Shown here piece by piece: positions 50,685 to 60,673 of a stretch of DNA of 64,000 bases. The notes under the pieces were generated by a model, which worked only from the letters and a program-made list of their open reading frames with translations, was not told the origin of the DNA and ran no database searches. A program made the position numbers and the translations under genes. Source of the stretch: Bdellovibrionales bacterium Ga0074137 (GTDB taxonomy: Bacteria > Bdellovibrionota > Bdellovibrionia > Bdellovibrionales > JAMPXM01); NCBI GenBank assembly GCA_001464715.1, contig LNDT01000019.1, forward strand, positions 1-64,000. The letters run 5' to 3'. How positions within the stretch are numbered: position 1 is the first letter of the stretch; each line of letters starts with the position of its first letter.

Positions 50685-53600
50685 TTACTGCTGGTAGCTC
50701 TCCAATGGCGCGCACGAGCAGATCAGGTTTTTGTCGCCGTGGACGTTGTTCACGCGGCCCACGGTGGGCCAGAACTTGAAGTCTTGGACCCACGGAAGTG
50801 GGTAGGCCGCCGCTTCGCGCGAGTACGGGCGATCCCAGTTACTGTCTGTCATTACGCGGACCGTGTGCGGCGCCATTTTTAAGACGTTTCGTTCCGCGTC
50901 CACTTTTCCTTCTTCGACGCTTTGAATTTCTTCGCGGATTTTAATCATGGCATCACAAAAGCGATCGAGCTCTTCTTTTGATTCACTCTCAGTGGGCTCA
51001 ACCATCAGCGTACCGACGACGGGCCACGACATTGTCGGAGCGTGAAAGCCATAATCGATGAGACGTTTTGCGACGTCTTCAACTGTGACGAATTTCATGC
51101 CGCGAAGATCGAGAATGCATTCATGAGCGATACGACCATTTTTTCCGGTATAGAGAATCTGGTAGTGATTCTTTAATCTTGTAGCGATGTAGTTCGCATT
51201 CAAGATTGAAACTTCGGTGGCTTTTTTAAGACCGTCTCGGCCCATCATCGCAATGTAAGACCACGAGATTGGTAGGATCGAAGCGCTACCGAACGGTGCC
51301 GAAGACACAGCCGACGCCCGCACAGCCGAACTATCCGCGGCGACAGCCGTGGAACGAAGTGACGTCAAAAGTTCTGAGCCGTTGTGTCCAGGAACAAACG
51401 ACCGCAAATGCTCGCGCACGCCGATGGGACCGACGCCGGGTCCGCCTCCGCCATGCGGAATGCAGAAGGTCTTGTGAAGATTTAAGTGACAGACATCTGG
51501 ACCGAAATCGCCGGGGCGGCAAAGTCCTACCATCGCGTTGAAGTTCGCTCCGTCCATATAAACTTGGCCACCGTTTGCGTGAATGATTTCGCAAATTTCT
51601 TGGATGGCTTCTTCGAACACGCCGTGGGTTGACGGATAGGTGATCATCATTGCGGCTAAATTCTCTTTATGAAGAGTCGCTTTGGCCTTCATGTCCGCAA
51701 CGTCAACGTTTCCGTTGGAATCACAGGCGGTCACGACGACTTTCATTCCGGCCATAACTGCGGAGGCGGGGTTCGTCCCGTGGGCCGACGATGGAATCAA
51801 GCAAATGTTGCGATGTCCTTCGCCGCGAGCCTTGTGGTAATCGCGAATCGTCAGAAGGCCTGCATATTCGCCGGCCGAACCCGCATTCGGTTGTAGACTA
51901 ATTCGAGCGAATCCAGTGATTTCACAAAGCCACGATTCGAGATCTTTAACGAACTCGAGATAGCCTTGCGCTTGGTCGATCGGGGCAAACGGATGAATCA
52001 TTCCCATTTCGGGCCATGTCACCGGAATCATCTCGGATGTGCTGTTGAGCTTCATGGTGCACGACCCAAGCGGAATCATCGCATGCGCGAGAGAGAGATC
52101 TTTGTTCTCGAGGCGCTTAAGATAGCGAAGCATCTCGGTTTCTGAGTGATACGTGTTGAATACTTTTTGAGGCAAGAGCGCATCAGTTCTTAAGAGTGAC
52201 GTCGAAATCACGCTGCCGGTCGAGAGGGCTTTGGCGTCGAGATTAGAAAAGGAAAGAGTTTCTTTCGCCGTGCCACCGAGAGCTGTTTTGAAAGATTGTA
52301 AAAGCCTTTCGACATCCGCAGATGAGCTTAACTCATCAAACGAAACGCCGAGGGCCGTGATTTTTGAATCCGTCACACGTGATTCTGAAGTGTATGAACG
52401 TAGATTCATTCCAGCAGCCCGAGTAAGTTCCAGAATTTTTGCGGCTTGAGATTCAGAGACGGTACCTGTTCCGACGGGAACCACGACGGTATCGAAGAAA
52501 GATTTCGATTCAAATTTGATTTCTTGAGCCTCGAGGCCGGCCGCAAAAGCTTGTGCCAAACGATTCACTCTTAGAGCAATGCGCTTGAGGCCCTGTGGCC
52601 CGTGGTAAACGGCGTACATCGACGCGATCACGGCCAAGAGAACTTGCGCCGTGCAGATGTTCGACGTCGCTTTCTCACGACGGATATGTTGCTCACGTGT
52701 TTGCAAAGCGAGGCGCAACGCGGGCTTTCCACCAGAGTCAATCGAGACGCCGACCAGTCGGCCGGGAATTGAACGTTTGAATTCATCTCGCGTCGCAAAG
52801 TACGCCGCGTGAGGACCGCCGAAGCCCATTGGAACTCCGAAACGTTGCGTGGTGCCGACGCAAATATCGGCGCCCCAGGCTCCCGGCGGCGTCAAAAGTG
52901 TCAGTGCGAGAGGGTCGGCTGCGACAGTGACTAAGTTTTTTTCCGCGTGGGCGCGTGCGGTAAAGGCCTTAAGGCTGTCAACCGACGCCGGCAAAGCTCC
53001 GCGTGTGTCGGGATACTGAATGAGAGCACCGAACGAGTCGCTTGAGAATTCGAACTTTTCTTGAGGGGCAACGACGATCTTGATTCCAAGAGGTTCGGCG
53101 CGGCGGCAGACAACTTCGATCGTTTGCGGGTGGCAGGTGTCGGAAACGAAGAACGTGCGTGCGCCCGTCCCATTGCTCTTCACATTGTCGGAGGTCTGAT
53201 AAGCCATGGCCATCGCTTCGGCCGCCGCGGTTCCTTCATCGAGGAGGGAGGCATTGGCGATCGCCATTCCGGTCAGTTCCATAATCATCGTTTGGAAATT
53301 CAAAATCGCTTCAAGGCGACCTTGCGAAATTTCCGCTTGGTAGGGAGTGTAGGCCGTGTACCAGCCTGGGTTTTCGAGGATGTTTCGAAGAATGACCGGT
53401 GGCGTGAATGTGCCGTGATAGCCCTGGCCAAGAAACGACTTGAAGACTTTATTTTTCGAAGCCAGCTCGCGAGCTCGGCCAAGGACCGCCGCTTCGGTCT
53501 TTCCCATCGGAAGATCAAGTGACTTCGTCATGCGAATCGATTTTGGAATAGTTTGGTCGATCAATTGATCCATCGAGCTTGCGTCGATAGTTTTTAGCAT

Positions 53601-53726
53601 CGCGCTGAGGTCGCTTTCGCGAGGCCCGATGTGACGACCAGTGAACTCGGAGGCGGCCTCGAGGTCCGTGAAGAGTGCGCGAGATGGGCCCATTGCTTTT
53701 GAATTGGTCACTACGTCTTGTTCCAT
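50685..53726 (-). CDS. gcvP: Glycine dehydrogenase (decarboxylating), P-protein
   Basis: A 1013-residue PLP enzyme that decarboxylates glycine and loads H-protein. It is the fused single-chain form. The PLP Lys lies in [18 protein letters not shown] near residue 745. Other markers: [34 protein letters not shown] and [19 protein letters not shown] lies before the ATG. gcvT and gcvH are 13 kb upstream in the window; no lpd gene is seen. Confidence 0.97.
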   Translation of the reverse strand: MEQDVVTNSKAMGPSRALFTDLEAASEFTGRHIGPRESDLSAMLKTIDASSMDQLIDQTIPKSIRMTKSLDLPMGKTEAAVLGRARELASKNKVFKSFLGQGYHGTFTPPVILRNILENPGWYTAYTPYQAEISQGRLEAILNFQTMIMELTGMAIANASLLDEGTAAAEAMAMAYQTSDNVKSNGTGARTFFVSDTCHPQTIEVVCRRAEPLGIKIVVAPQEKFEFSSDSFGALIQYPDTRGALPASVDSLKAFTARAHAEKNLVTVAADPLALTLLTPPGAWGADICVGTTQRFGVPMGFGGPHAAYFATRDEFKRSIPGRLVGVSIDSGGKPALRLALQTREQHIRREKATSNICTAQVLLAVIASMYAVYHGPQGLKRIALRVNRLAQAFAAGLEAQEIKFESKSFFDTVVVPVGTGTVSESQAAKILELTRAAGMNLRSYTSESRVTDSKITALGVSFDELSSSADVERLLQSFKTALGGTAKETLSFSNLDAKALSTGSVISTSLLRTDALLPQKVFNTYHSETEMLRYLKRLENKDLSLAHAMIPLGSCTMKLNSTSEMIPVTWPEMGMIHPFAPIDQAQGYLEFVKDLESWLCEITGFARISLQPNAGSAGEYAGLLTIRDYHKARGEGHRNICLIPSSAHGTNPASAVMAGMKVVVTACDSNGNVDVADMKAKATLHKENLAAMMITYPSTHGVFEEAIQEICEIIHANGGQVYMDGANFNAMVGLCRPGDFGPDVCHLNLHKTFCIPHGGGGPGVGPIGVREHLRSFVPGHNGSELLTSLRSTAVAADSSAVRASAVSSAPFGSASILPISWSYIAMMGRDGLKKATEVSILNANYIATRLKNHYQILYTGKNGRIAHECILDLRGMKFVTVEDVAKRLIDYGFHAPTMSWPVVGTLMVEPTESESKEELDRFCDAMIKIREEIQSVEEGKVDAERNVLKMAPHTVRVMTDSNWDRPYSREAAAYPLPWVQDFKFWPTVGRVNNVHGDKNLICSCAPLESYQQ

Positions 53727-53781
53727 ATGTTGCTCCCTAGCTCAGGAGCTATCACGAGGAATCAAAGTCGGCGAGTCGTAA

Positions 53782-54399
53782 TTAAGAGCGGCGCGAAGGT
53801 TTTGCTGGTTTGGACGGGTCCACATCATAAACCGAAAAGTCGAAATTGCTGTCCGTCTGGTCAACGGATTCTTCGGCCATTCGGATTCTGGAAACCTGGG
53901 TTTCCGATTGAATAAACTCTGTGAGCTCCAGCGCTTCGGTCTCGGCCTGACCCAGGACCCCTTTGTTGCTGTTTCGGGCATTGCGGACAATTTCGTTTGT
54001 TCGACGGAGTCTGTCGACAAGGGCCTTCATGACAGCGACGGCCCAATCGGGAAGTTCGTCGAGCAATACCTGGTAGGCTTCAGGGCTAACTTTAATAGCA
54101 GTCAGAGTTGTTAGCGCTCGGGCCGACGCAGACCGCGGCTTGCGGTCCAGCATGGCAAACTCACCGACGCTGTGTCCTGCGCCGACGGTCGCGAGGACGA
54201 CCTTCCCAGCAGGGCTATCTTTGTAGATTTCCACATCGCCGTCTTGAATCACGAAAAAATGAAAGCTGGTTTCATTTTCTTCGAACAGCACATCGCCCTC
54301 AGCAAAGTAGACGGTTTCAACGGGGGTTGATTCTGACCCCGGAGGGTGACCTTGATTCATCATGAATCTATGTTGATGGCGGCGCGTCTCCTGAATCAA
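53782..54399 (-). CDS. Cyclic-nucleotide-binding domain protein
   Basis: About 205 residues if the TTG at 54399 is used; the ATG at 54363 is an alternative. The cNMP domain (about 25-140) has GDVLFEENETS and the phosphate-binding cassette GEFAMLDRKPRSASA. No helix-turn-helix DNA-binding domain follows, only a short coiled part and a disordered tail, so it is not a CRP-type regulator. It may sense cyclic nucleotide as an adaptor. It lies 55 bases upstream of gcvP on the same strand. Confidence 0.8.
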   Translation of the reverse strand: MIQETRRHQHRFMMNQGHPPGSESTPVETVYFAEGDVLFEENETSFHFFVIQDGDVEIYKDSPAGKVVLATVGAGHSVGEFAMLDRKPRSASARALTTLTAIKVSPEAYQVLLDELPDWAVAVMKALVDRLRRTNEIVRNARNSNKGVLGQAETEALELTEFIQSETQVSRIRMAEESVDQTDSNFDFSVYDVDPSKPAKPSRRS

Positions 54400-54407
54400 G
54401 CCGAATC

Positions 54408-54436
54408 AAAAAATACTGGGGCCGGGCCCCACATTT
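54408..54436 (-). terminator. Terminator of the basic coiled-coil gene
   Basis: On the minus strand GGGGCC/GGCCCC forms a hairpin, followed by AGTATTTTTTG. A second GC hairpin (GCCCGGGC) lies closer to the stop. Confidence 0.6.
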
Positions 54437-54460
54437 TTAGCGCCCGGGCTGGCTAAAAAA

Positions 54461-54790
54461 CTATCGCGAAGCTTTGGCCGTCTTTTTACGCGCTTTTTTT
54501 GCCGGACTAGACTTTTTGACCGCAGGTGCACGTTTCTTCGTTCCGCGTGTCGATGTCTTTTTGGCTTTCACTTGTTTGCGAATCTTTGCGACTTCCTTTT
54601 CGATCTGGCGCTGAAGCTTGTGAATGCGTGTTCGAACTCGCTTCACATTTTTTTCAATGTGCGCAATTTCCGATTCGCCGCGTTTTCGGATTTCAGACGT
54701 GAGGCGATCTAATTCCTTTTTGAGAGTTTGCACGTGAGCGAGGTGGGTGATCTTCTGAAGTTCGAGTTTAATGTTCGCGAATTTGGCCAT
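54461..54790 (-). CDS. Basic coiled-coil protein with histone H1-like tail
   Basis: A 109-residue protein. Residues 1-72 form a predicted coiled coil (LKKELDRLTSEIRKRG, RTRIHKLQRQIEKEV). Residues 73-109 are Lys/Ala/Ser/Thr-rich (KKTSTRGTKKRAPAVKK), like histone H1 tails. DNA binding or nucleoid compaction is inferred from composition, not from a known family. No signal. AGGAGC lies before the ATG. Confidence 0.65.
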   Translation of the reverse strand: MAKFANIKLELQKITHLAHVQTLKKELDRLTSEIRKRGESEIAHIEKNVKRVRTRIHKLQRQIEKEVAKIRKQVKAKKTSTRGTKKRAPAVKKSSPAKKARKKTAKASR

Positions 54791-54882
54791 GTGGGCTCCT
54801 GCCGTTTGGTAATCAAAGTTCCGTTAAGGTCGTAGCACAGTGATTCAGGGCTGTACATGAATTTAGAGCGAGGAGAATTTCC

Positions 54883-55962
54883 GTGATGTGCGGTGGACCC
54901 AGATCCTATTTCGGCAGAAAGATTTTTTTTACGACGTTGATTTTTTCGACGTTGGCCCTCGTCAGCGCCTCAGCAGATACAAACGCTCCCGCGCGTGCTC
55001 TTCGAGAGCAAATGGAGTGCGGTGATCGTGTCGAAATGGGAACTTCGTTTAAAATTTGCCTCACTATTTCGAGCGAGCAATTGCTCGCGGCGCGTGTGGA
55101 CATTACAGCCGCATTGAATGAGATCAAAAGAATCAATGCTTGGATGAGCGACTGGTTGCCAGAGACCGATCTCTCAAAAGTGAACGCGGGGGCCGGAGTA
55201 GGGCCGGTGAAAGTGCGAAAGGAGCTGATCGATGTCTTAAAGGAGACGTTGGCTATTTCAAAAGCTTCTCACGGTGCTCTCGATCCAACGTTCAATGTCA
55301 TGTGGGGCCTCTACAACTTCAAATCAGGATCCGAGCGACAGGCCACAGAGGAGGAGCTTAAAAAATTTCTTCCCCTGATCGATTGGAAGCGTGTCCAAAT
55401 TGACGAGAAAAAATCCACCGTTTTTTTACCGACCAAAGGAATGCGTCTGGGCCTTGGGGCTGTTGGACAAAGTTATGCGGCCGACCAAGCAGTAGAAATG
55501 CTGAAAGCACGGGGTTACAGCGGAGGCTACGTCGATGGCAGTGGCGACACTGTTTTCTGGGGGCATAAACCTGGCGGTGCTTTGTGGACAATCGGAGTGC
55601 GCGACCCTAGGAACTCTCAAAACGTATTGATGAGAATTTATGGAACCGACTTCGCGGTCACGACGGCCGGTGATGACGAAAAGTTTTTCGTCAAAGACGG
55701 CCAAAGAGTTCACCACATTCTTGATCCACTGACGGGAAAACCATCGTTAAAGAGCCGGCAGGTGACGGTTGTCGCAAAACGTGGATTCGACGCAGATGCG
55801 TGGGATACGGCCGCCTTTGTTTTGGGTCCCCAGAAAGCCACACCGATCTTGGAAAGTTTGGGTCTACGCGCAGTGATGGTGGATGAAGCAGGGAAACTAA
55901 TTTTGACGAAAGGTTTCGCCAAGCGGCAAACCCCGTGGGGCGAGGGCTATATTTTAGAATAG
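54883..55962 (+). CDS. apbE: ApbE-type FAD:protein FMN transferase
   Basis: A 359-residue exported enzyme with signal IFFTTLIFSTLALVSASA. It attaches FMN to Thr residues of envelope redox proteins. Markers: MGTSFKICL, ALDPTFNVMW, the YAAD segment (GLGAVGQSYAADQAVEML; the usual form is GGIAKGYAVD), YVDGSGDTVFWG and the HHILDPLTGKPS and DADAWDTAAFVLG motifs. The family call is firm, though the middle loop is atypical. ATG at 54883; ATG at 54886 is an alternative. Confidence 0.88.
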   Translation: MMCGGPRSYFGRKIFFTTLIFSTLALVSASADTNAPARALREQMECGDRVEMGTSFKICLTISSEQLLAARVDITAALNEIKRINAWMSDWLPETDLSKVNAGAGVGPVKVRKELIDVLKETLAISKASHGALDPTFNVMWGLYNFKSGSERQATEEELKKFLPLIDWKRVQIDEKKSTVFLPTKGMRLGLGAVGQSYAADQAVEMLKARGYSGGYVDGSGDTVFWGHKPGGALWTIGVRDPRNSQNVLMRIYGTDFAVTTAGDDEKFFVKDGQRVHHILDPLTGKPSLKSRQVTVVAKRGFDADAWDTAAFVLGPQKATPILESLGLRAVMVDEAGKLILTKGFAKRQTPWGEGYILE

Positions 55963-55966
55963 GAAG

Positions 55967-57331
55967 CTAAGTCGCTCGGAAGTGGCGGTCTTTGATAAAT
56001 CGATCAAAGAACGACAGCACGGCTTCAAGCGCTTCCTCATGAGGTAATCCGTTTTCAGCTGAGACAATCGTTGCGATATCTTGGAGCGTACGTTGTCCAT
56101 CGACCAACGAAAGAACAAGTGCCATTACCGCGTGGGTCGTACTTCCTTCGGTGAAGATAGCCGCGGCAGGGACTGGCAAAGAGGGATTTCGAATCCAGTC
56201 CACACGGTCGTCGATGGTTGGCTGCGACGTGATGGGTTGTGCTGTTCTCTCCATGGAGAACTGCGTGATCGTTTCAAATCTTCGATGACTGTCGAAGGAC
56301 GACTGAAGGTAGGGGACTTCCAGCTGGCTTGAGGCGCGTGACTTCCACCCATTCTGCTGCGCAATTTCGATTCCCTCGGGAAGGCTTATGTTGTCGGTTT
56401 CATCGGCGAAGGAAAAATGCCACGAACCCGAATTGATCCATACGCCACTCTCGGACGTCACGCGGGCCACGGATCGAACCAACTCTTCAAAACGTCTTGG
56501 GACGATGTCGACCAGCCAAGGCGTAAGAACAACATCAAAAGTTGATGACGAAAAAGGAAGCGCATATACGTCGCCAAAAATAAAATGTAAATTTGAAGCC
56601 AGCGCCCCAGGCGCAGAGAGCTCCACATTTCGCCCCGGTGTCGCCGAATCTTTCGCCGACATGGAAGCCTCAACCGCTTGGACCTTTTTTCCATCGTTGA
56701 TGGTTTTAGCAGCCAGAAGCAGCATGGGATTCAAATCGTACGCGACCACCATGGACTTTGGAAATTTGTGTGCAAAGTCGTACGCAAGTCGCGAAGCTCC
56801 TGCGCCCAAAACAAGAATCCGAAATTCATTTTCAGCTCGGACAGGCTTTGTTTTCTGCAGAATCTCGAGGGTGGCTTCGAAAAGTATTTTATTTTCACTT
56901 TCGAAGCTCCCACTCCAGTCGCGAATAAGATTGGGAAAATATCCTAAGAGACCTTGTCGCAACGGCAGTCGGTAGCCGATGGCTTTTTTCGTCGCGGCAT
57001 TCATCTTCAGTGAAGGTTTTAAGGGCTCGAGTATACGTTTTAGCATTTCAAGATTTCTGATTCTCAGTTGCCGCGTTGTCTCGAGCCGTTGCCGTGTGAG
57101 GTCTGAGGGAGTCTCTTTGATTGCGACTTTCAGGTTAGAGATTTCAATTTCCAGCTGCTCCAGTAAAAGTTGGCAGCGACCGCGCCAATCGCTCAACGTC
57201 AGTTTCGGATCTGGGAAAAGCCATGGAATTCCTCCCACGATGGGATAAGAAACGCCTCCGGCGCCCGAAAATTCGTGGCCGATGAGTTTAATAGTTTGCA
57301 GTGTCGACGGGCAGGCAAGTGGGAGCTTCAT
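55967..57331 (-). CDS. Methyltransferase with PqqD-like C-terminus
   Basis: A 454-residue protein. An N-terminal stretch (about 1-45: KLPLACPSTLQTIKLIGHEFSGAGGVSYPIVGGIPWLFP) looks like the Trm112-type or PelF-like start of SAM enzymes, though with a single Cys. A helical linker (about 50-135) follows. The SAM domain (about 165-330) has VLGAGASRLAYDFA, FGDVYALPF and LTPWLVDIVP. The C-terminal 65 residues (LSLVDGQRTLQDIATIVSAENGL) resemble a PqqD-type peptide-binding fold. The substrate is unknown. Confidence 0.6.
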   Translation of the reverse strand: MKLPLACPSTLQTIKLIGHEFSGAGGVSYPIVGGIPWLFPDPKLTLSDWRGRCQLLLEQLEIEISNLKVAIKETPSDLTRQRLETTRQLRIRNLEMLKRILEPLKPSLKMNAATKKAIGYRLPLRQGLLGYFPNLIRDWSGSFESENKILFEATLEILQKTKPVRAENEFRILVLGAGASRLAYDFAHKFPKSMVVAYDLNPMLLLAAKTINDGKKVQAVEASMSAKDSATPGRNVELSAPGALASNLHFIFGDVYALPFSSSTFDVVLTPWLVDIVPRRFEELVRSVARVTSESGVWINSGSWHFSFADETDNISLPEGIEIAQQNGWKSRASSQLEVPYLQSSFDSHRRFETITQFSMERTAQPITSQPTIDDRVDWIRNPSLPVPAAAIFTEGSTTHAVMALVLSLVDGQRTLQDIATIVSAENGLPHEEALEAVLSFFDRFIKDRHFRAT

Positions 57332-57367
57332 GGCTGCCCCCAGGGTACTAGACGTGGTCGTGTAAGA

Positions 57368-58267
57368 TCACTGCGCTTGCAGTAATTCGAATTCAAACTG
57401 GACCGTGTCCGTTAATGGATTGGCTCCGGGAAATTCGAAGACTGCGGACCCTGTTGATAAGTTGCCGTTGGGCGTCTGTCCCGCCAGCGGATTCGTATTG
57501 GGTGGGATCACGCGGTCGACCATTGTAAATGCTGTTGCGGACGAAATCGGATTTCCATTGATTCGAATCGTGATTCCACGGACAGCGACTGAGGCTGTAC
57601 CTGTTTGAAGACTCGGACGAGTGATGAAGTAAGCGGGCACCGCGGCCGCGGTGTCGACACGGACCTGGAAATGCAATCGAGCTCCGCCCAAGTTTGTGGA
57701 TCCGACCTCAAGTTGGCTGTCGAGAGTTGTGAAACTTCGAAGAGCAATATTGTTTGTCGCATTGAGAGTGAGGGGAGTGGTCCGCGCAGTAACAAGACCT
57801 GAGCCACCGCCGCCGCCTGATTTACAACCGTCAAAGCGAGATTCGGCCAGGTTGATCGCGACTTCGTTTTTCAGTCCGCCGGCGCCGCCGCCGTGGCTTG
57901 GGTTCAGAGCATATTCTTTAAAAGTCGCTTGGTCGGTGTTGTTGAACTGTGAGTAAGAGAGCGCAGCATCAGGAAGCGCAAAGCGTGGTGACTGACTTGT
58001 CCCGTGACAAGCGGCACAATTGGACCTGGCGAAGCTATAATATGTTTTATTGAAGTTTTCTTGAAGTGAAGGGCTACAGATAAATTGGCCAAGACTGCTC
58101 AGCTGAGATTCTGAGAGAGGAACAAAATCTGTTCCGCAGTTCTGAAAAAGCACGATGCATACGGCCGAAGATAAACCGATAAGAAGGCGCGACGCGAATC
58201 CTCGCGAACGAGCTGGAGTTTCAGCGCTCTTTACGTTCCCACGTACTTCTAAATTATTACCAGCCAC
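57368..58267 (-). CDS. CXXCH lipoprotein with FQNC lipobox
   Basis: About 299 residues from the GTG at 58267 (AGGGGG 6 bases upstream). The signal ends VLFQNCG, an FQNC-type lipobox. CAACH near residue 85 is a c-type heme motif. A Gly-rich stretch (SGGGGGSG) leads to a beta-rich C-domain (about 160-299) without a known family. Outer-membrane or periplasmic electron transfer is inferred. It is the last gene of the leftward cassette. Confidence 0.65.
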   Translation of the reverse strand: MAGNNLEVRGNVKSAETPARSRGFASRLLIGLSSAVCIVLFQNCGTDFVPLSESQLSSLGQFICSPSLQENFNKTYYSFARSNCAACHGTSQSPRFALPDAALSYSQFNNTDQATFKEYALNPSHGGGAGGLKNEVAINLAESRFDGCKSGGGGGSGLVTARTTPLTLNATNNIALRSFTTLDSQLEVGSTNLGGARLHFQVRVDTAAAVPAYFITRPSLQTGTASVAVRGITIRINGNPISSATAFTMVDRVIPPNTNPLAGQTPNGNLSTGSAVFEFPGANPLTDTVQFEFELLQAQ

Positions 58268-58335
58268 CTTAAGCCCCCTGACCACAATCAACGTTCCGCA
58301 ATTGAGACAGACCCTCTCGGGCCTGCTCGAGCCTG

Positions 58336-59862
58336 TTATCCGATAATGCGGACAACTTCGTTCAAGTTGCTACCCGTGAAAACTCCGGGTGCGATAGTTT
58401 CAAGCTTCGATGACTGCCCCGCAAAGGCCAAGTAGTTCGCAAGAACTGCGACCGCGGACTTTGTCGGCGTACCGACAACTGTTTGGTCCGAAGCACCTTG
58501 GCCATTCGTAAAGAATCCAATTTGATGTTTGAACTGATCGTCTTTAATTCGGGGGCGAGCCGTCGGATGGTAGACGAAAATAAATCCCATTCCGCGCGAG
58601 CCAGAGTCGTTATTGTACTGGGCGCCGAACGTCGAATTTCCCGCGGCGCTGACAGAGCCGTCACTCACAACGTGAATCATGACTGACTTACCCATAACAG
58701 CAGCCGTTTCTAAAATTCGACCGACGGTTTCGCCGGCTCGCTGGTCCGCTGCATTCGTCGTGTTGCGCGCATTACCGTGGTAGTCGAAACCGCCAAGGTC
58801 GATGCCTGTCGCCGCTGAATTTCCCTTCAGGGCGTTGTAGACCATTCCGGCTTGAGCGTAGTTGCCGCCGCCTTTGTTTCCGGGATCAATGCCCCAAACA
58901 CCAGCCACGCCTGAGTCGAGACCTGGATCAATACCAGGATCAGCTGTCGATGAGAGCTCGATATTTTTACCAGTTGCGCACTCTACAACTTTCGCGAGTG
59001 TGGTTCCCGTTGCACTTCCTGGCGACGCGATGGCGCGCGCTTGTGAACCAGAAAGTGAGCCGACAAGCTCAAGAAGTTTTTGTCGACGGGCCGTCGTCAA
59101 TCGCGTTGAAAGTGTTCCCGCGGGACGAAGTGCACCTTCGATGTCCGAGAAATTTCTGACAACGAGCGGAGCCGCTGGGCGTACACCACCACCGGGTTGC
59201 TGACCAACGCCTGTGCCCGTGTTTCCAGAGGTACCGAGGTTTGGAAGAAGCTCGCCGTTGAGGCCGGCCGCCATGATGAGACCGCTAGCGTCCGCCATGT
59301 TGCCGTTGGTATCGTCGTTCGAAGAAACACACATATTGATGAGCGACACTTTATCGATGGTCGCCGCAGAGGCTCGAAGGCCAAGGCCTATCCAAAAGTG
59401 CCCAGCAGGAACGCCGGCGTTTCGAGTTCCTGAGATGCGAACGCCTTGAAACATATTTGAACCCAAAGTGTCGTTTGTGAAAACGCCCTGATCGGATCCA
59501 AGACCAAGAAGATCGTACTTTGGAAGTGGAAGTCGATCTTCGCCGAGAGGAGGGAGATTTCCCGAGAGCGATGCGCCACCCGAAAGGTTGACAGTCACAA
59601 ACGCTGGAAGTGCGTTCGCTCCGCCGCCCGTTGCTCCGCAAGCGCCAGTGTCTTGGCCAAATGCAAACTCGGGTCTTGCAAGAACATTGAGAATCGACGG
59701 CGCGACAAGCATTCCGGAAAATCCGATCATGCCGGTCGAAAGAAACTGCCGTCGATTTGTCGGTTTCGCGTGATCGCGGTGAAGCGTGATGGTCCGCTCT
59801 TCGCCGGATTCCTCATTAACGACCTTTTTGACAATCGTGTTGTCGTTGTTGCCGCTTTTCAT
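58336..59862 (-). CDS. Tat-exported DUF1501-like protein
   Basis: About 508 residues from the ATG at 59862 (GGGGG upstream). The twin-arginine signal is TNRRQFLSTGMIGFSG. IDLGGFDYHGNARNTTN and MGKSVMIHVVSDGSVS fit the GGxDxH and related segments of DUF1501 proteins, which pair with DUF1592/1588-type cytochromes in many bacteria. Tat export suggests folding, often with a cofactor, before export. The catalytic role is unknown. Confidence 0.65.
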   Translation of the reverse strand: MKSGNNDNTIVKKVVNEESGEERTITLHRDHAKPTNRRQFLSTGMIGFSGMLVAPSILNVLARPEFAFGQDTGACGATGGGANALPAFVTVNLSGGASLSGNLPPLGEDRLPLPKYDLLGLGSDQGVFTNDTLGSNMFQGVRISGTRNAGVPAGHFWIGLGLRASAATIDKVSLINMCVSSNDDTNGNMADASGLIMAAGLNGELLPNLGTSGNTGTGVGQQPGGGVRPAAPLVVRNFSDIEGALRPAGTLSTRLTTARRQKLLELVGSLSGSQARAIASPGSATGTTLAKVVECATGKNIELSSTADPGIDPGLDSGVAGVWGIDPGNKGGGNYAQAGMVYNALKGNSAATGIDLGGFDYHGNARNTTNAADQRAGETVGRILETAAVMGKSVMIHVVSDGSVSAAGNSTFGAQYNNDSGSRGMGFIFVYHPTARPRIKDDQFKHQIGFFTNGQGASDQTVVGTPTKSAVAVLANYLAFAGQSSKLETIAPGVFTGSNLNEVVRIIG

Positions 59863-59977
59863 AAACCATCCCCCTTGAACCAAGACCCAAAAACCCTCTA
59901 GAAATCGAAACCTTCGCTGCCAGTGGTCTTATCGGCCAGTTCGTGCCGATAGTTCACCGCCCCCCCGGGCGATTGCA

Positions 59978-60661
59978 CTAGAATCGAATCGCATCCAGCG
60001 AAGAAAGCATCGCCGTGCAGGAATAAATCATAAAGTCCTCAGTTTCGGCCGCATCGTTGGCGCCTGGGCGCCGAGGCTGCGCCTCTGCATCACTGAGACT
60101 CGACAAAAGGACAGTGCGCTCGACCGCAGTTTCGTTGCGGCCCCAGAAGTTTCGAGCCATCCGACGAATCAAATCCAATCGAGCTTCCGAAGTCAGCGAC
60201 GCTGGGCTTCGCGCGAAGTCGACTTGATTAAAGAACCGACGGCTCGCCGCGGGTCGCGCACGCTCTTCGGTAACGAGGTCCAGACACACTTCGCCGGCAA
60301 GGTTCGTTATTGAAATCCACATTGGCGCATTCACAGTGTCGGCTTTTCCCGTTTCCGAAATCTTCGCTTTCGCGTTGGTGTTCGAGTTGAGCGTTCGGGT
60401 CGAAACGGTTTGAAGTCCTGTTTGAAGTTGCATCGATGTCAGAACGTTTTCTGAATACGCCACAGTGACGGGCTTCGTGTCTTCATCCAGGTTCAGCGTG
60501 CCATTTCCACCAGTGGAAACCGAATCGAGTTTCGTGCTTTGCACGACGCCAGGGCTACAGTTTTGGAAGCTGACCATCAAGATCATGGCAGCCAAGGGTA
60601 GCATGGTCGCTGCAGACAATTTTCGTTTTTGAGACAGAGTCATGTTCATAATTTTTTTCAT
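59978..60661 (-). CDS. FQNC lipoprotein of unknown function
   Basis: About 227 residues from the ATG at 60661 (GGTGG upstream). The signal ends MVSFQNCSPG. The mature part has AKAKISETGKADTVNAPMW and two Cys (GEVCLDL, YSCTAM) but no heme motif. A helical stretch, LTSEARLDLIRRMARNFWG, recalls the end of DUF1592-type proteins. It is 13 bases from the upstream gene and shares its direction with the cassette. Confidence 0.55.
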   Translation of the reverse strand: MKKIMNMTLSQKRKLSAATMLPLAAMILMVSFQNCSPGVVQSTKLDSVSTGGNGTLNLDEDTKPVTVAYSENVLTSMQLQTGLQTVSTRTLNSNTNAKAKISETGKADTVNAPMWISITNLAGEVCLDLVTEERARPAASRRFFNQVDFARSPASLTSEARLDLIRRMARNFWGRNETAVERTVLLSSLSDAEAQPRRPGANDAAETEDFMIYSCTAMLSSLDAIRF

Positions 60662-60673
60662 GACGACCACCTA

